From contig SEBV01000004.1 in assembly GCA_004172865.1 (NCBI GenBank), positions 1 to 64,000 of the forward strand: a stretch of DNA of 64,000 nt, read 5' to 3'. The first letter of the stretch is position 1; every line of letters begins with the position of its first letter. A program made the translations under genes and the position numbers. Positions 53,263 through 62,776 of the stretch are shown piece after piece. Source of the stretch: Gammaproteobacteria bacterium. GTDB lineage: Bacteria; Pseudomonadota; Gammaproteobacteria; Pseudomonadales; Cellvibrionaceae. The notes beneath the pieces are model-generated. The model had not been told where the DNA came from. It made no database searches and saw only the letters and a program-made list of their open reading frames with translations.

Positions 53263-54075
53263 TTAATTGACGCGATGAGATTTAGATTCTACTTCCGAGT
53301 AGCCGCCACGATCATAGTGCAAATAAACGCCCATTTCTTTTTGCTTATTTGCAGGAACTTGGGGATCAAATAGAGGTGCACTTTGAATTTGATTTTGTGT
53401 CATATCCACATAAACTTTTGCATCGCCCCAACTTACATCTTTAATAACTTGAGGTGGAATAAGAACCTGTTTACCTGCCCACCAATTACTTGTGCTTGCG
53501 ATTAAATACTCAATTGCCCAAGTGCCTTCATTGACAAGAAGATTTTGTAAGTGCCCTATCTCGCCATTTTGAGCTTGTATGTGATAGCCAAGTATTTCAA
53601 CACAACTACGTAAGTGCCTATCTCCATACATTCTCCTTACGGTATCTACAGCTTCAAAAGTGTCTGCGGTTTTGGAGTTCCTTTCTTGTCTATCGGCTTT
53701 TACAGTAGTGTTGGAATCACCGCTTGGAAGCGAATCCCAAAGACTATTATTCCCCCAATAAAATGCATACCCATAGTAGCTGAGATAGTCTATTTCGTAT
53801 TGTTGTGAGGGTGACCTAGCATTATCTACGTGAGGATTGCTCATAATTTCGCTAATCGATAAGTCCACAATCAGTGATTTATCTTCGCGATTTAAATTTT
53901 TAACAATTGCAGGAGAAAGTAAAACTTTATTGCTCTTAAGCAAGTTACCGACTTCAACAACAATAAAACGCACAACCCATCTTCTATCATCAATATAGAA
54001 GTCTTTTACTTTACCGATGATGCCGTCAGTAGCATGCAGTGAAAAATCTTCTAGGTCATTGAGAGTGTGTAACAT
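53263..54075 (-). CDS. PRC-barrel domain protein (two PRC repeats)
   Basis: A 270-aa soluble protein with two PRC-barrel-like units: residues about 8-75 (HATDGIIGKVKDFYIDDRRWVVRF) and about 150-230 (EILGYHIQAQNGEIGHLQNLLV then TWAIEYLIASTSNWWAGKQVL). A linker between them is polar. Such proteins are found in many proteobacteria, often stress related, without a known activity. A small gene lies upstream. Confidence 0.8.
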   Translation of the reverse strand: MLHTLNDLEDFSLHATDGIIGKVKDFYIDDRRWVVRFIVVEVGNLLKSNKVLLSPAIVKNLNREDKSLIVDLSISEIMSNPHVDNARSPSQQYEIDYLSYYGYAFYWGNNSLWDSLPSGDSNTTVKADRQERNSKTADTFEAVDTVRRMYGDRHLRSCVEILGYHIQAQNGEIGHLQNLLVNEGTWAIEYLIASTSNWWAGKQVLIPPQVIKDVSWGDAKVYVDMTQNQIQSAPLFDPQVPANKQKEMGVYLHYDRGGYSEVESKSHRVN

Positions 54076-54141
54076 CGCACTAACTCCTTTAGAACATTAT
54101 TAATTACTAACTTTAAACTCGTTCAATTGAATATTTGCGGA

Positions 54142-54333
54142 CTAAAACGAAAAGCTATTCCAGGGAACGACGGTTGAACCGGTAGTGAATTGACGCTCAG
54201 ATTCCATCGCAGCGATATTAGTTTTAGAGCTGGGATCAGGTTTGGAATAAGCGGAAGAATCTATAGCTCCCTCTCCCCACGGGCGAGGTTTATGTGCACT
54301 GAGAAAGTTGTCGCCATTGTCTTGTCTATTCAC
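54142..54333 (-). CDS. Small polar protein (63 aa, GTG start)
   Basis: GTG 54333 is preferred because GAGGA lies seven bases upstream; the open frame continues further without an SD. The product is polar and Ser/Pro/Asn-rich (NRQDNGDNFLSAHKPRPWGE), with no membrane segment. It sits just before the PRC-barrel gene on the same strand and may belong to its transcript. No family recognised. Confidence 0.4.
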   Translation of the reverse strand: MNRQDNGDNFLSAHKPRPWGEGAIDSSAYSKPDPSSKTNIAAMESERQFTTGSTVVPWNSFSF

Positions 54334-54455
54334 GATTTTATCCTCGTTCAAGTAGCTCCTCTTGCACCGCAAAAGGTTTGGTTAATTTGACGAGGTAAAA
54401 ATAAACTTTGTGAGAAAACGGGTCTGTACGTTATCTCGCATAATTTTTGAAATGC

Positions 54456-54491
54456 AAAACAAAAACCCAGCATATGCTGGGTTTTTGTTTT
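54456..54491 (-). terminator. 36-base perfect palindrome, terminator of the tRNA-Leu transcript
   Basis: AAAACAAAAACCCAGCAT followed by its exact reverse complement. On the minus strand the GC stem is followed by TTTTTGTTTT. It lies 14 bases after the tRNA-Leu CCA end. Confidence 0.85.
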
Positions 54492-54505
54492 GTAACAACT
54501 AAATA

Positions 54506-54593
54506 TGGTGCCCGAGGCCGGACTTGAACCGGCACGCCCAAGAGAGCGACAGATTTTAAATCTGTTGTGTCTACCGATTTCACCACTCGGGCA
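54506..54593 (-). tRNA. tRNA-Leu (anticodon TAA)
   Basis: 88 bases with encoded CCA and a long variable arm, as in class II tRNAs. Acceptor TGCCCGA pairs with TCGGGCA, the anticodon loop contains TTTAAAA (anticodon TAA), T loop TTCAAGT. Confidence 0.95.
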
Positions 54594-54624
54594 GAGTGCT
54601 TTTGCTTCGGCAGCAAAAGAATTG

Positions 54625-54698
54625 TGGAGGCGCGATCCGGAGTCGAACCGGACTAGCTGGATTTGCAATCCAGAGCATAACCGCTTTGCTATCACGCC
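54625..54698 (-). tRNA. tRNA-Cys (anticodon GCA)
   Basis: 74 bases with encoded CCA. Acceptor GGCGTGA/TCGCGCC (one G-T pair), anticodon loop TTGCAAA, T loop TTCGACT. Lies 31 bases before tRNA-Leu on the same transcript, downstream of pgsA. Confidence 0.95.
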
Positions 54699-54813
54699 CT
54701 TTTCAGAGGGCGCAATTTTAGCGGAGTCATTTTGAAAATCCTAGTATTTTCTTATAGTTATGGAGTTTTTTTTGAGATAGATGACACTTGAGCAGCTAAA
54801 ATCATCAATACGT

Positions 54814-55374
54814 TTATTTTTTAGCCGAGCCGATTGAAAAGAAAGGCGATGCAGCCCGCAAGTAGATGATCATTGACCATAACGTTAATGCTGCTGCTCC
54901 CGCTAACGCAACGTAACCAATCTCCATTAAATACCATTCATGCCGATCCATTAGTAAAACCAGGATGGCGATCATTTGTAAGGTCGTTTTAATTTTTCCA
55001 ATAAATGAAACTGCAACACTCGCGCGCTGGCCAAGTTCAGCCATCCACTCACGTAATGCTGAAATGATAATTTCGCGCCCAACAATAATAGCCGCCGCCG
55101 CTACAAACCACGCTGAATCATGATGGATTGATACAAGCAACAGTAGAGAAATCGCTACCATTAATTTGTCAGCTACAGGATCAAGGAACGCCCCGAATGC
55201 AGTGCTTTGGTTGTATTTGCGAGCGACATAGCCATCAAGCCAATCAGTTATTGCTGCAACCGCAAAAATTACCGCACAGCTGAGATGGGCCCAGGGAACA
55301 GGCAAATAAAAAATTACGACAAATAGCGGGATTAAAATAATTCGGAGTAGTGTTAGCTGATTAGCAAAAGTCAT
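54814..55374 (-). CDS. pgsA: CDP-diacylglycerol-glycerol-3-phosphate 3-phosphatidyltransferase
   Basis: A 186-aa integral membrane enzyme making phosphatidylglycerolphosphate, the precursor of phosphatidylglycerol and cardiolipin. The CDP-alcohol phosphotransferase motif D-G-x2-A-R-x8-G-x3-D-x3-D is read as [27 protein letters not shown]. Four to five hydrophobic segments follow. It belongs to the conserved gacA-uvrC-pgsA-tRNA order. Confidence 0.96.
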   Translation of the reverse strand: MTFANQLTLLRIILIPLFVVIFYLPVPWAHLSCAVIFAVAAITDWLDGYVARKYNQSTAFGAFLDPVADKLMVAISLLLLVSIHHDSAWFVAAAAIIVGREIIISALREWMAELGQRASVAVSFIGKIKTTLQMIAILVLLMDRHEWYLMEIGYVALAGAAALTLWSMIIYLRAASPFFSIGSAKK

Positions 55375-55462
55375 AACCAGAATGTCTCGCCATAGAACCG
55401 TAACAAAAGCAGGAGCTAGCCTGCAGGCTAACCGTGGATATTAGGCGATAATACACTATCAA

Positions 55463-57304
55463 TTAATCATTATGGAAAAATGCATATATTTCTTCTGCGA
55501 TATGCTGATTTATTCCACTGACCTTCATTAAATCATTAGCGCTCGCTTTCTGAATTTCCTGAATTCCGCCGAAATGACGTAGTAACTCCCTTCTACGCAC
55601 AGCTCCGACGCCCGGAATATCTTCAAGCGTAGATGTTTTACGTTTCTTATCGCGGCGTTGCTTGTGCCCGGTTATGGCAAACCTGTGTGCTTCATCGCGA
55701 ATATGCTGAATTAAATGGAGTGCTGGTGAATCGTTGTTCAATACAATTTCTGTATCTGTTTGTGCGTTATAAAGTGTTTCAAATCCTGCTTTACGTGTTG
55801 AACCTTTGGCAACACCAATCATCAATACATCATCAATACCCAGCTCAGCCAATACCGAAATTGCTTTCGATAACTGACCTTTACCACCGTCAATTAACAA
55901 AATATCCGGCATTTTCCCCTCGCCTTTTTTAAGACGAGTGTAACGGCGTTCAAGTGCCTGTTCCATTGCAGCGTAATCATCGCCAGGTGTAATTCCTTCA
56001 ATATTGAATCGGCGATAATCAGATTTCAACGGGCCATTCGTATCAAAAACTACGCATGAAGCAACCGTAAGCTCGCCACTGCTATGACTTATATCGAAAC
56101 ATTCCATTCGCTGCGGAATTTCATCGAGGCCAAGTGCATCCTGCAGTGCGACAAATCTATCGAGAGAGTTTTGTTTGGTGTTGAGATGCGCAATTAAATT
56201 TTGTTCGGCGGCGTTAACAGCCATCTGCAACCATTGCGCGCGATGACTGCGAACACTGTGTGAAAAGTAAACTTGTCGCCCGATTGATTGCTGTAAGGCG
56301 GACGACAGAATATCTACTTCTTCTAATTCATAATTGGTAATAATTTCGCGCGGAATATCCCGACCCGTGCTCGCCAAATAGAATTGTTCTACAAATTGTG
56401 TAAGTACATCTGCCGGTGATTCTGCAATTCCAGATTGTGGGAAAAAACTTCGGCTGCCAAGAATTCGTCCACGGCGTATAAATAAAATATGCACGCAAAT
56501 TGCATTGGGACGAACGACTAGCGCAACAACATCAATATCACCGTTACCTTCTTCGATAACTTGCTGCGATTGAATGCTACGCAAAAAAGTAATTTGATCG
56601 CGAAAATGAGCAGCTTTTTCAAACTGAAGATTTTGTGCGGATTCATCCATTTGATTTGCTAATTCTTTCATGAGCTCTTCGCTATTGCCCGTTAAAAACA
56701 TTCGGGTGTGGCGTAAATCATTGGCATAATCTTCTTTATTAATAAACTCAACGCAAGGCGCAGTGCAACGTTTTATTTGATACTGCAAACATGGGCGCGA
56801 ACGATTATTAAAAACGCTGTCTTCACACTGCCGCACGCGAAATGTTTTTTGCAAGAATTGTAAACTTTCACGTACTGCACCGGCGTTCGGAAAAGGCCCG
56901 TAATAATCGCCCTGCTTTTTTTTCGCGCCGCGATGCAATGTTATGCGCGGATAAGTTTCACTACTTGATACAAAAATATAAGGATAGGATTTATCGTCGC
57001 GCAATGAAATGTTGTATGGCGGACGATTGGATTTAATTAGATTCTGTTCAAGAATTAAAGCTTCTGCTTCACTGGCTGTGATGGTGACTTCAATTCGATA
57101 AATGCGTGCAACTAACGCAATAGTTTTGGTGGAGAGGCCGGTTTTACGAAAATAACTTGAAAGACGTGCTTTTAAGTTTTTAGCTTTACCCACATACAAA
57201 ATATTCCCATCCACACCAAACATTTGATAAATGCCAGGTTGCTGGGATGCGTCTGCAAGAAAACGAACAGAATCAAAATAAGGAGAAATAGATTTTTCAG
57301 GCAT
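55463..57304 (-). CDS. uvrC: Excinuclease ABC subunit C
   Basis: A 613-aa nuclease of nucleotide excision repair. Order: GIY-YIG domain (QPGIYQMFGVDGNILYVGKAK), cysteine-rich region (RPCLQYQIKRCTAPCVEFI), UVR domain (about 205-240), RNase-H-like endonuclease half (ECFDISHSSGELTVASCVVF ... DILLIDGGKGQLSKA) and C-terminal helix-hairpin-helix (LEDIPGVGAVRRRELLRHFG). It makes both incisions around UvrB-bound lesions. It lies between gacA and pgsA. Confidence 0.97.
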   Translation of the reverse strand: MPEKSISPYFDSVRFLADASQQPGIYQMFGVDGNILYVGKAKNLKARLSSYFRKTGLSTKTIALVARIYRIEVTITASEAEALILEQNLIKSNRPPYNISLRDDKSYPYIFVSSSETYPRITLHRGAKKKQGDYYGPFPNAGAVRESLQFLQKTFRVRQCEDSVFNNRSRPCLQYQIKRCTAPCVEFINKEDYANDLRHTRMFLTGNSEELMKELANQMDESAQNLQFEKAAHFRDQITFLRSIQSQQVIEEGNGDIDVVALVVRPNAICVHILFIRRGRILGSRSFFPQSGIAESPADVLTQFVEQFYLASTGRDIPREIITNYELEEVDILSSALQQSIGRQVYFSHSVRSHRAQWLQMAVNAAEQNLIAHLNTKQNSLDRFVALQDALGLDEIPQRMECFDISHSSGELTVASCVVFDTNGPLKSDYRRFNIEGITPGDDYAAMEQALERRYTRLKKGEGKMPDILLIDGGKGQLSKAISVLAELGIDDVLMIGVAKGSTRKAGFETLYNAQTDTEIVLNNDSPALHLIQHIRDEAHRFAITGHKQRRDKKRKTSTLEDIPGVGAVRRRELLRHFGGIQEIQKASANDLMKVSGINQHIAEEIYAFFHND

Positions 57305-57356
57305 GAAGTTTTAATAAAATGCAGTAATGGGTTATTACTGCATTTTACCGGAAAAC

Positions 57357-58022
57357 TTACACAACTGCTTCAGGATCAAGCAAGTTATGCTTTACTGCGA
57401 GTAAAGTGAGTTCAACGTCACTGTTGATATCGAGTTTTTCAAAAATTCTGTAACGGTAGCTGTTAACGGTTTTAGGGCTCACGCAAAACGTATTAGCAAT
57501 GTCATTCACTTTTTGGCCGTTGGCAATCAACATTGCTGTTTGAAGTTCGCGTTGCGATAGCTTTTCAAAAGGCGTTTCCTGATTTGCTGAGCCAGAGAAG
57601 TTTTTAAGCGCCAGTTGCTGAGCAATACTATTGCTCATGTAAAGATCGCCGCGAATCACCTTATCAATTGCATTGGTGATTTCAGAGAATTCGGCACCCT
57701 TTGTGACATAGCCAACCGCACCAGCCTGCATTAATCGGGTGGGATAAAGATCATCATCGCAAGCCGTTACTGCGATAATTTTTATGCCGGGATTAACCAC
57801 GAGTAATTTTTTAGTCGCCTCCAAGCCGCCCATTCCAGGCATTTTAACGTCCATGAGCACAACATCGGGTGATAATGCCCGCGCTTTTGTCACTGCTTCT
57901 TCCCCGCTTTTGGCGTCTCCTACCACTTGGTAGCCCGCTATATCGGCTAACATACGCACAATCCCCATGCGTACCAAGTCGTGATCATCGACAACGAGTA
58001 TCTTAGTCAAACCAGCCCCCAT
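57357..58022 (-). CDS. gacA: GacA/UvrY-type response regulator
   Basis: A 221-aa regulator with a receiver domain (VVDDHDLVRMGIVRM, phospho-Asp in VVLMDVKMPGMGG, Lys in VGYVTKGAEF) and a LuxR-type helix-turn-helix (LSQRELQTAMLIANGQKVNDIANTF). Paired with uvrC as in other Gammaproteobacteria, it is GacA, which activates Rsm small RNAs with the sensor GacS. ATG 58022 is given. TTG 58010 with GGGGG upstream would give the more usual start (TKILVVDDHDL). Confidence 0.92.
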   Translation of the reverse strand: MGAGLTKILVVDDHDLVRMGIVRMLADIAGYQVVGDAKSGEEAVTKARALSPDVVLMDVKMPGMGGLEATKKLLVVNPGIKIIAVTACDDDLYPTRLMQAGAVGYVTKGAEFSEITNAIDKVIRGDLYMSNSIAQQLALKNFSGSANQETPFEKLSQRELQTAMLIANGQKVNDIANTFCVSPKTVNSYRYRIFEKLDINSDVELTLLAVKHNLLDPEAVV

Positions 58023-58094
58023 GCCGTTGAGGCAAGTGTTATTTTTTACCGAAGGACGCTTCTATGGCGTGTTTGCGATTGTAAACGTAGCCTT

Positions 58095-58136
58095 TACAAA
58101 CTACCACAACTTGAGCGCGTTACGCGCCTGTTTGTA
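58095..58136. repeat. Nested inverted repeat upstream of gacA
   Basis: TACAAAC and GTTTGTA enclose a second hairpin GCGCG-TTA-CGCGC. It lies 73-114 bases before the gacA start and 59 bases or more from murB. No T-tract is adjacent. Role unknown; it could be a leader structure or protein site. Confidence 0.4.
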
Positions 58137-58202
58137 GTGTAGTCGCTCTGGAAAACATCGCAAAACGATTGAATCTACTCAATTCTAGATGTTATTTGAC
58201 GA

Positions 58203-59222
58203 TTAGGGATAATTTCGGGGCTCTTGTTCAAGCTCAACGCCAAATTGTTGTAGAATTTTTGCCTTCACTATCTCGGCTACATCAAGAACGCACTCTGCTT
58301 TTGCTCGTTCAGGATTGGTAATTACTAATGCCTGCTGCTCGTGAACAACAGCGACATGCTTAAAGCCTTTCAATCCTGCTCGATCAATCAGCCAGCCAGC
58401 GGCCAACTTCACATTATCTGAATCAACGGGATAAAAAACGATGTTAGGAAACTCGTCTTGAAGATGCCTTAACTTTTCCTGAGAGATGATCGGATTCTTA
58501 AAAAAACTGCCAACGTTTGGCAGCTGTTTTGGATCTGGTAATTTGCGTCGGCGGATATCTGAAACAACCTGACTCACCAACTCCGGGGTAATTTCTTCGG
58601 ACGAATAACTCACTAGTACATGTTGCAGAGCCGGATAATAAGTTTTTAGCACAGGATTTTTCGTGAGCTTAAATGTAACGGAGGTAATGATGAACTGATC
58701 TTTTAGTGCATTTTTAAAAACACTATCGCGGTAAGCAAACTGACAAGCTTCATTAGTAAAGGTAATAGTTAAACCGGATGAAATATCAAACGCCGTCAAT
58801 TCACTAAAGACATCCTTAAGTTCAACGCCGTAAGCGCCAATATTTTGAATCGGAGCTGCTCCGACATTGCCAGGAATAAGAGATAAGTTTTCCAGTCCCC
58901 AATAATGTTGATCTAAACAGTAATCAACAAAATCACTCCAATTTTCGCCTGCGGCCGCTTTGACATAAAAGCATTCATCATCTTCTCTGACCAATTCTTT
59001 GCCCAGAAATTGAATATAAATTGCAATGCCAGGGAAGTCATCATGCAAAACAATATTGCTGCCGCCACCTAAAATAAGTAGCGGAAAATTTTTTTCTTTG
59101 GCAAATTTTAACGCAGCAATCAACTCTTCCTGATCTTTTACTGATACAAAAAATTCTGCGTGCACAGGTGACGCAAGCGTATTGTAGTTTTGCAGATTAA
59201 AATGAGGTAGATAAAGTGACAC
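58203..59222 (-). CDS. murB: UDP-N-acetylenolpyruvoylglucosamine reductase
   Basis: A 339-aa flavoenzyme that reduces UDP-GlcNAc-enolpyruvate to UDP-MurNAc for peptidoglycan. FAD-binding motifs: LLILGGGSNIVLHDDFPG and PGNVGAAPIQNIGAYGVE; the NADPH half includes YRDSVFKN and LPNVGSFFKNP with the catalytic Ser. It is the longer E. coli-type (type I) MurB. GTG 59222 with GGAA six bases upstream is used; the frame is open to TTG 59234. Confidence 0.95.
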   Translation of the reverse strand: MSLYLPHFNLQNYNTLASPVHAEFFVSVKDQEELIAALKFAKEKNFPLLILGGGSNIVLHDDFPGIAIYIQFLGKELVREDDECFYVKAAAGENWSDFVDYCLDQHYWGLENLSLIPGNVGAAPIQNIGAYGVELKDVFSELTAFDISSGLTITFTNEACQFAYRDSVFKNALKDQFIITSVTFKLTKNPVLKTYYPALQHVLVSYSSEEITPELVSQVVSDIRRRKLPDPKQLPNVGSFFKNPIISQEKLRHLQDEFPNIVFYPVDSDNVKLAAGWLIDRAGLKGFKHVAVVHEQQALVITNPERAKAECVLDVAEIVKAKILQQFGVELEQEPRNYP

Positions 59223-59265
59223 GCTGATTTCCAATAATAAAAGCTAGGATTCAATAGAGTAGAAA

Positions 59266-59742
59266 CTACAAGTGATTTTTCTGAATCGATAATAATAAAC
59301 CCGCTGCAGAATCCTCAATAAGGTCCAGCACCAGTTCAAAACCTTCACTGCCGCCATGATAAGGATCGGGCACTTCACGATATTTTTTCTGCGAGCCAAA
59401 CTCCAAAAATAAACCTAAATAGCCAGAGTAGTCTTCAGGTTTTAAAATTTTCAAATCAGAGAGATTTGAATCATCCATTGCCAAAATATAATCGAAATCT
59501 TCAAAATCACTGCGTTTAACTTGGCGAGCAGATAGCACAGACAAATCTATATCACGCTTCTTAGCGGCGGCGATAGTGCGCGGGTCAGGTGAGCGACCTT
59601 GATGCCAACTTGTTGTGCCGGCGGAGTCAATTTGAATACGTTTTGCCAATCCGCTTTCATGGACCAATTTCTGAAAAATACCTTCTGCAGTTGGTGAGCG
59701 ACAAATATTACCAAGGCATACAAACAAAACTTTTACCGACAT
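59266..59742 (-). CDS. Low-molecular-weight protein tyrosine phosphatase
   Basis: A 158-aa phosphatase with the catalytic loop VCLGNICRSPTAEG (C-x5-R at residues 9-15) and the general-acid Asp in VPDPYHGG. Standard length and both motifs intact. It lies between kdsB and murB, a conserved position in Pseudomonas-type genomes; its target is unknown. Confidence 0.92.
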   Translation of the reverse strand: MSVKVLFVCLGNICRSPTAEGIFQKLVHESGLAKRIQIDSAGTTSWHQGRSPDPRTIAAAKKRDIDLSVLSARQVKRSDFEDFDYILAMDDSNLSDLKILKPEDYSGYLGLFLEFGSQKKYREVPDPYHGGSEGFELVLDLIEDSAAGLLLSIQKNHL

Positions 59743-59743
59743 T

Positions 59744-60502
59744 TTATTTCTCTAACAATGATTTTATGCGTTGCAAATCTTCTTCAGTATCCACACCGCC
59801 TGGAACAGGAACAACCGCCTCAGCAATGTGAATCAAATGCCCATTCCACATAACACGTAGTTGCTCAAGCGATTCGAGTCGCTCCAAAGGTGCAACTTGC
59901 CAGCTTACAAATTTGTGTAATAGACCCACGCGATACGCGTATATGCCTATGTGACGCTGCGCCGGAAAATTTTCCGGCAAATCAGTATCTGATTTTGCAA
60001 AATGATCGCGAGGCCAAGGAATCGGCGCACGGGAAAAGTACAAAGCGCGGCCATCGCTATCTGCAACAACTTTGACGATATTTGGATTGCGAAAATCCAT
60101 AAGGCTATGAATCGGTTCGCTCAATGTTGCCATGCTGGCGTTTTGCATTGATGCAAGGTTTTGTGCAACTTGATTGATAACTTCGGCAGGAATCAAAGGC
60201 TCATCACCTTGAACATTTACAACAATTTCGTCATCCGCTAAGCCTAAGCTCGCTACCACTTCGTGTAGACGATCTGTGCCAGACGTATGATCTACTGACG
60301 TCATACACACCTGCGCACCAAAACTTTTAGCTACGACTTCAATACGCGCATCATCCGTTGCAATAATAACTTGTCGGGCGAGGCTCTCGCATGCACGCTC
60401 ATAGACATGTTGAATCATAGGCTTGCCTGCAATCTCCTTGAGAGGTTTTGCAGGTAACCGTGTTGATGCGTAGCGCGCAGGAATAACGACCGTAAAATTC
60501 AT
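59744..60502 (-). CDS. kdsB: 3-deoxy-manno-octulosonate cytidylyltransferase
   Basis: A 252-aa nucleotidyltransferase that activates Kdo to CMP-Kdo for lipopolysaccharide. Motifs: [53 protein letters not shown] and [11 protein letters not shown]. One base before the phosphatase gene and 12 bases after lpxK. Confidence 0.96.
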   Translation of the reverse strand: MNFTVVIPARYASTRLPAKPLKEIAGKPMIQHVYERACESLARQVIIATDDARIEVVAKSFGAQVCMTSVDHTSGTDRLHEVVASLGLADDEIVVNVQGDEPLIPAEVINQVAQNLASMQNASMATLSEPIHSLMDFRNPNIVKVVADSDGRALYFSRAPIPWPRDHFAKSDTDLPENFPAQRHIGIYAYRVGLLHKFVSWQVAPLERLESLEQLRVMWNGHLIHIAEAVVPVPGGVDTEEDLQRIKSLLEK

Positions 60503-60514
60503 CTGATAAACCTT

Positions 60515-61531
60515 CTAGTAATTCTCGTTTTCTTTTAAAGAATCTAATTTTTGCTGAAACGCTTTCCAAAAAGTATCGCTTAACTGCGCACCCACTATCA
60601 ACGAGTACCAATTTTTTTTTGCGAATTCGCTACATTTAACTGCATCTTTTTCAGTCATCACAACAGTTTCATCTTGATAACTATCAAAGTCATTCTGAGA
60701 AAACTTATAATGATCCGAAAAATGATGCGCATAATAATGTAGCGATAGACCATCCAGCGTTTTAAAAAATCGCTCTGGATTCCCTATGCCCGCTACAGCG
60801 TGCACTTGCGATTTAAAAGAAATATTTTTTAACGAAACAATTTCTTGCGACAGTAGATTTCGCCATGAAAGTGGTTGAATGTTCATCGAGTAAACATAAT
60901 CAAAGCCTGAAAGAAGTCCTTTTTTTGCGGGGCTGTTAATCACAATTAAATCCACAGATTTAAGTCGTTTTATTGGTTCGCGCAATGGTCCGACTGGCAA
61001 CAATTTTTGGTTGCCAAATAATCGATGCCCATCAACAACCGCAATCTCCATTTCGCGGCCTAAACGGTAATGCTGCAAACCATCGTCGCTTAGAATATGA
61101 GTACAGCCAGCTTCTACTAAGCACTTGGCCGCTTCAACTCGGTTGGGCGATACACAAACTGCACATTGCGTATCGCGATAAATCAATAAAGGCTCGTCGC
61201 CGCACTCTGATGCTTTGGATTGCCCGTTTAATAAGAAAGGATATTGAACTGAATCGCCACCATAACCACGGCTCACTACTCCCGGCTTGTTACCTTGAGC
61301 TTGTAGGTATTTTACCAATTCAATGATCAACGGAGTTTTACCTGTGCCGCCTACAGAAATATTACCGACGACTATGACGGGTATAGATAATTTTTTTTGA
61401 GAAAAATGAATAAGGAAAAATTTTCGAATATTGCTGATAATTAAAAATAACCAACTCAAAGGTAGCAGCCAGTAAGTCCAGCGAGATTCGCCGTACCAGG
61501 CTCTTAACCAAAAGTTGTGAGATTTTTTCAC
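60515..61531 (-). CDS. lpxK: Tetraacyldisaccharide 4'-kinase
   Basis: A 338-aa lipid A kinase. A short N-terminal membrane segment (about 21-38) precedes the P-loop VGNISVGGTGKTPLIIEL (about 57). The conserved SRGYGG and LSDDGLQHYRLGRE follow. It phosphorylates the 4' position of the lipid A disaccharide. It follows exbBD, the order seen in Pseudomonas. Confidence 0.95.
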   Translation of the reverse strand: MKKSHNFWLRAWYGESRWTYWLLPLSWLFLIISNIRKFFLIHFSQKKLSIPVIVVGNISVGGTGKTPLIIELVKYLQAQGNKPGVVSRGYGGDSVQYPFLLNGQSKASECGDEPLLIYRDTQCAVCVSPNRVEAAKCLVEAGCTHILSDDGLQHYRLGREMEIAVVDGHRLFGNQKLLPVGPLREPIKRLKSVDLIVINSPAKKGLLSGFDYVYSMNIQPLSWRNLLSQEIVSLKNISFKSQVHAVAGIGNPERFFKTLDGLSLHYYAHHFSDHYKFSQNDFDSYQDETVVMTEKDAVKCSEFAKKNWYSLIVGAQLSDTFWKAFQQKLDSLKENENY

Positions 61532-61561
61532 ATGATGCTCGCTAGGATTAAAACCAAAAAA

Positions 61562-61996
61562 TTATTTCTTCTTTTTTTCTAACGCTTCAGGTTGGCGAGA
61601 AGTAATACTTAATTTTACAAATCCTAATTGACCGGCAACATCCATAGCGGTCACAACATATTGATGTGGAGTTTTAGCATCTGCCGTTAGCAGTAACGGC
61701 AAATCAGTTTTACCTTCAGATACTTTTAAAATGGCTGACTTGAGCGTATCAACTTCATTGTTTACCAAGCTTTGGCCGTTCACCGAAAAACTACCCTGCT
61801 CGCCAATCACAATTTCAATTTGTTGTTTTTCGTCTACTGAAGGCTCACCAGTTGCTTCCGGTAATTCAACACCTAAATGCGTTTCTTTGGTGAAGGTGCT
61901 CGACAACATAAAAAAGATTAATAAAAAAAACATCACATCAATAAGTGATATTAAATTCATCGGCTCCAATTCGCGTGACTGACGACGAAATTTCAT
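61562..61996 (-). CDS. exbD: Biopolymer transport protein ExbD
   Basis: A 144-aa protein with a cytoplasmic start, one membrane helix with the key Asp (NLISLIDVMFFLLIFFML, Asp in LIDVM) and a periplasmic domain. With ExbB it forms a proton-driven motor that powers TonB or a related partner. No tonB lies nearby. It follows exbB after 4 bases and precedes lpxK. Confidence 0.94.
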   Translation of the reverse strand: MKFRRQSRELEPMNLISLIDVMFFLLIFFMLSSTFTKETHLGVELPEATGEPSVDEKQQIEIVIGEQGSFSVNGQSLVNNEVDTLKSAILKVSEGKTDLPLLLTADAKTPHQYVVTAMDVAGQLGFVKLSITSRQPEALEKKKK

Positions 61997-62000
61997 AAAA

Positions 62001-62627
62001 TTACACCAGCTTCACATCAACATTGCGGTCAGTGTGCAAAGCATCTACTAATTTGATGGATTCTTCTTCCATTATTACCACAAGACTATCTACTCGGCGC
62101 AAAAAATAACGATGCAATATGGTCGCAGGAATCGCAACAATCAAACCACCCGCTGTGGCAATTAACGCCGTTGCAATGCCACCAGCGAGAACACCCGCAT
62201 TACCTGAGCCTTTCAACATAATTGCATTAAAAGTTTCAATCATCCCAAACACACTGCCTAATAAACCTAACAAAGGTGCAACATTGGCGATGGTTCCGAG
62301 CGTACCAATATAACGTTCCAAATCATGAATGACTTGGTTGGCGGCTTCCTGAATTGAATCTTTCATGACATCGCGGCCATGACGAGAATTACTTAGGCCT
62401 GCGGCGAGAATTTTTCCAAGTGGAGAGGATTGTTTTAACTCACGCAATTTGGCGGCGTCGACCTGATTACTTTTAATCCAACTCCACACCTGTGCTAACA
62501 AGGTACGCGGTGCTACTTTATTGGGATTAAGAGTCCAATAGCGTTCAACGCTAATTCCAATTACGGCAATGGAACAAAGGATGATTGGAATCATCATCAC
62601 TCCACCAGACAAGATGATTTCGAACAC
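62001..62627 (-). CDS. exbB: Biopolymer transport protein ExbB (MotA/TolQ/ExbB proton channel)
   Basis: A 208-aa protein with three membrane helices: near residues 8-25, about 105-130 (ANVAPLLGLLGSVFGMIETF) and about 145-170 (GIATALIATAGGLIVAIPATI). The central motif GLLGTVxGMI-like and ATALxTTxxGL-like regions fit ExbB. It forms the pentameric proton channel with ExbD. Confidence 0.94.
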   Translation of the reverse strand: MFEIILSGGVMMIPIILCSIAVIGISVERYWTLNPNKVAPRTLLAQVWSWIKSNQVDAAKLRELKQSSPLGKILAAGLSNSRHGRDVMKDSIQEAANQVIHDLERYIGTLGTIANVAPLLGLLGSVFGMIETFNAIMLKGSGNAGVLAGGIATALIATAGGLIVAIPATILHRYFLRRVDSLVVIMEEESIKLVDALHTDRNVDVKLV

Positions 62628-62776
62628 CGCAAACTCCTCTCGATATAAAAATTAACTTATTATTTGGACGTTTTTTGGCCGCTGAAGAAGCCAATTAGAT
62701 TGCGGCGTACATTACCACAAGACGTATGGAAAACCATGCAAGGCGTCAATTTTTGTGGAATTAGACGAATTAATAA

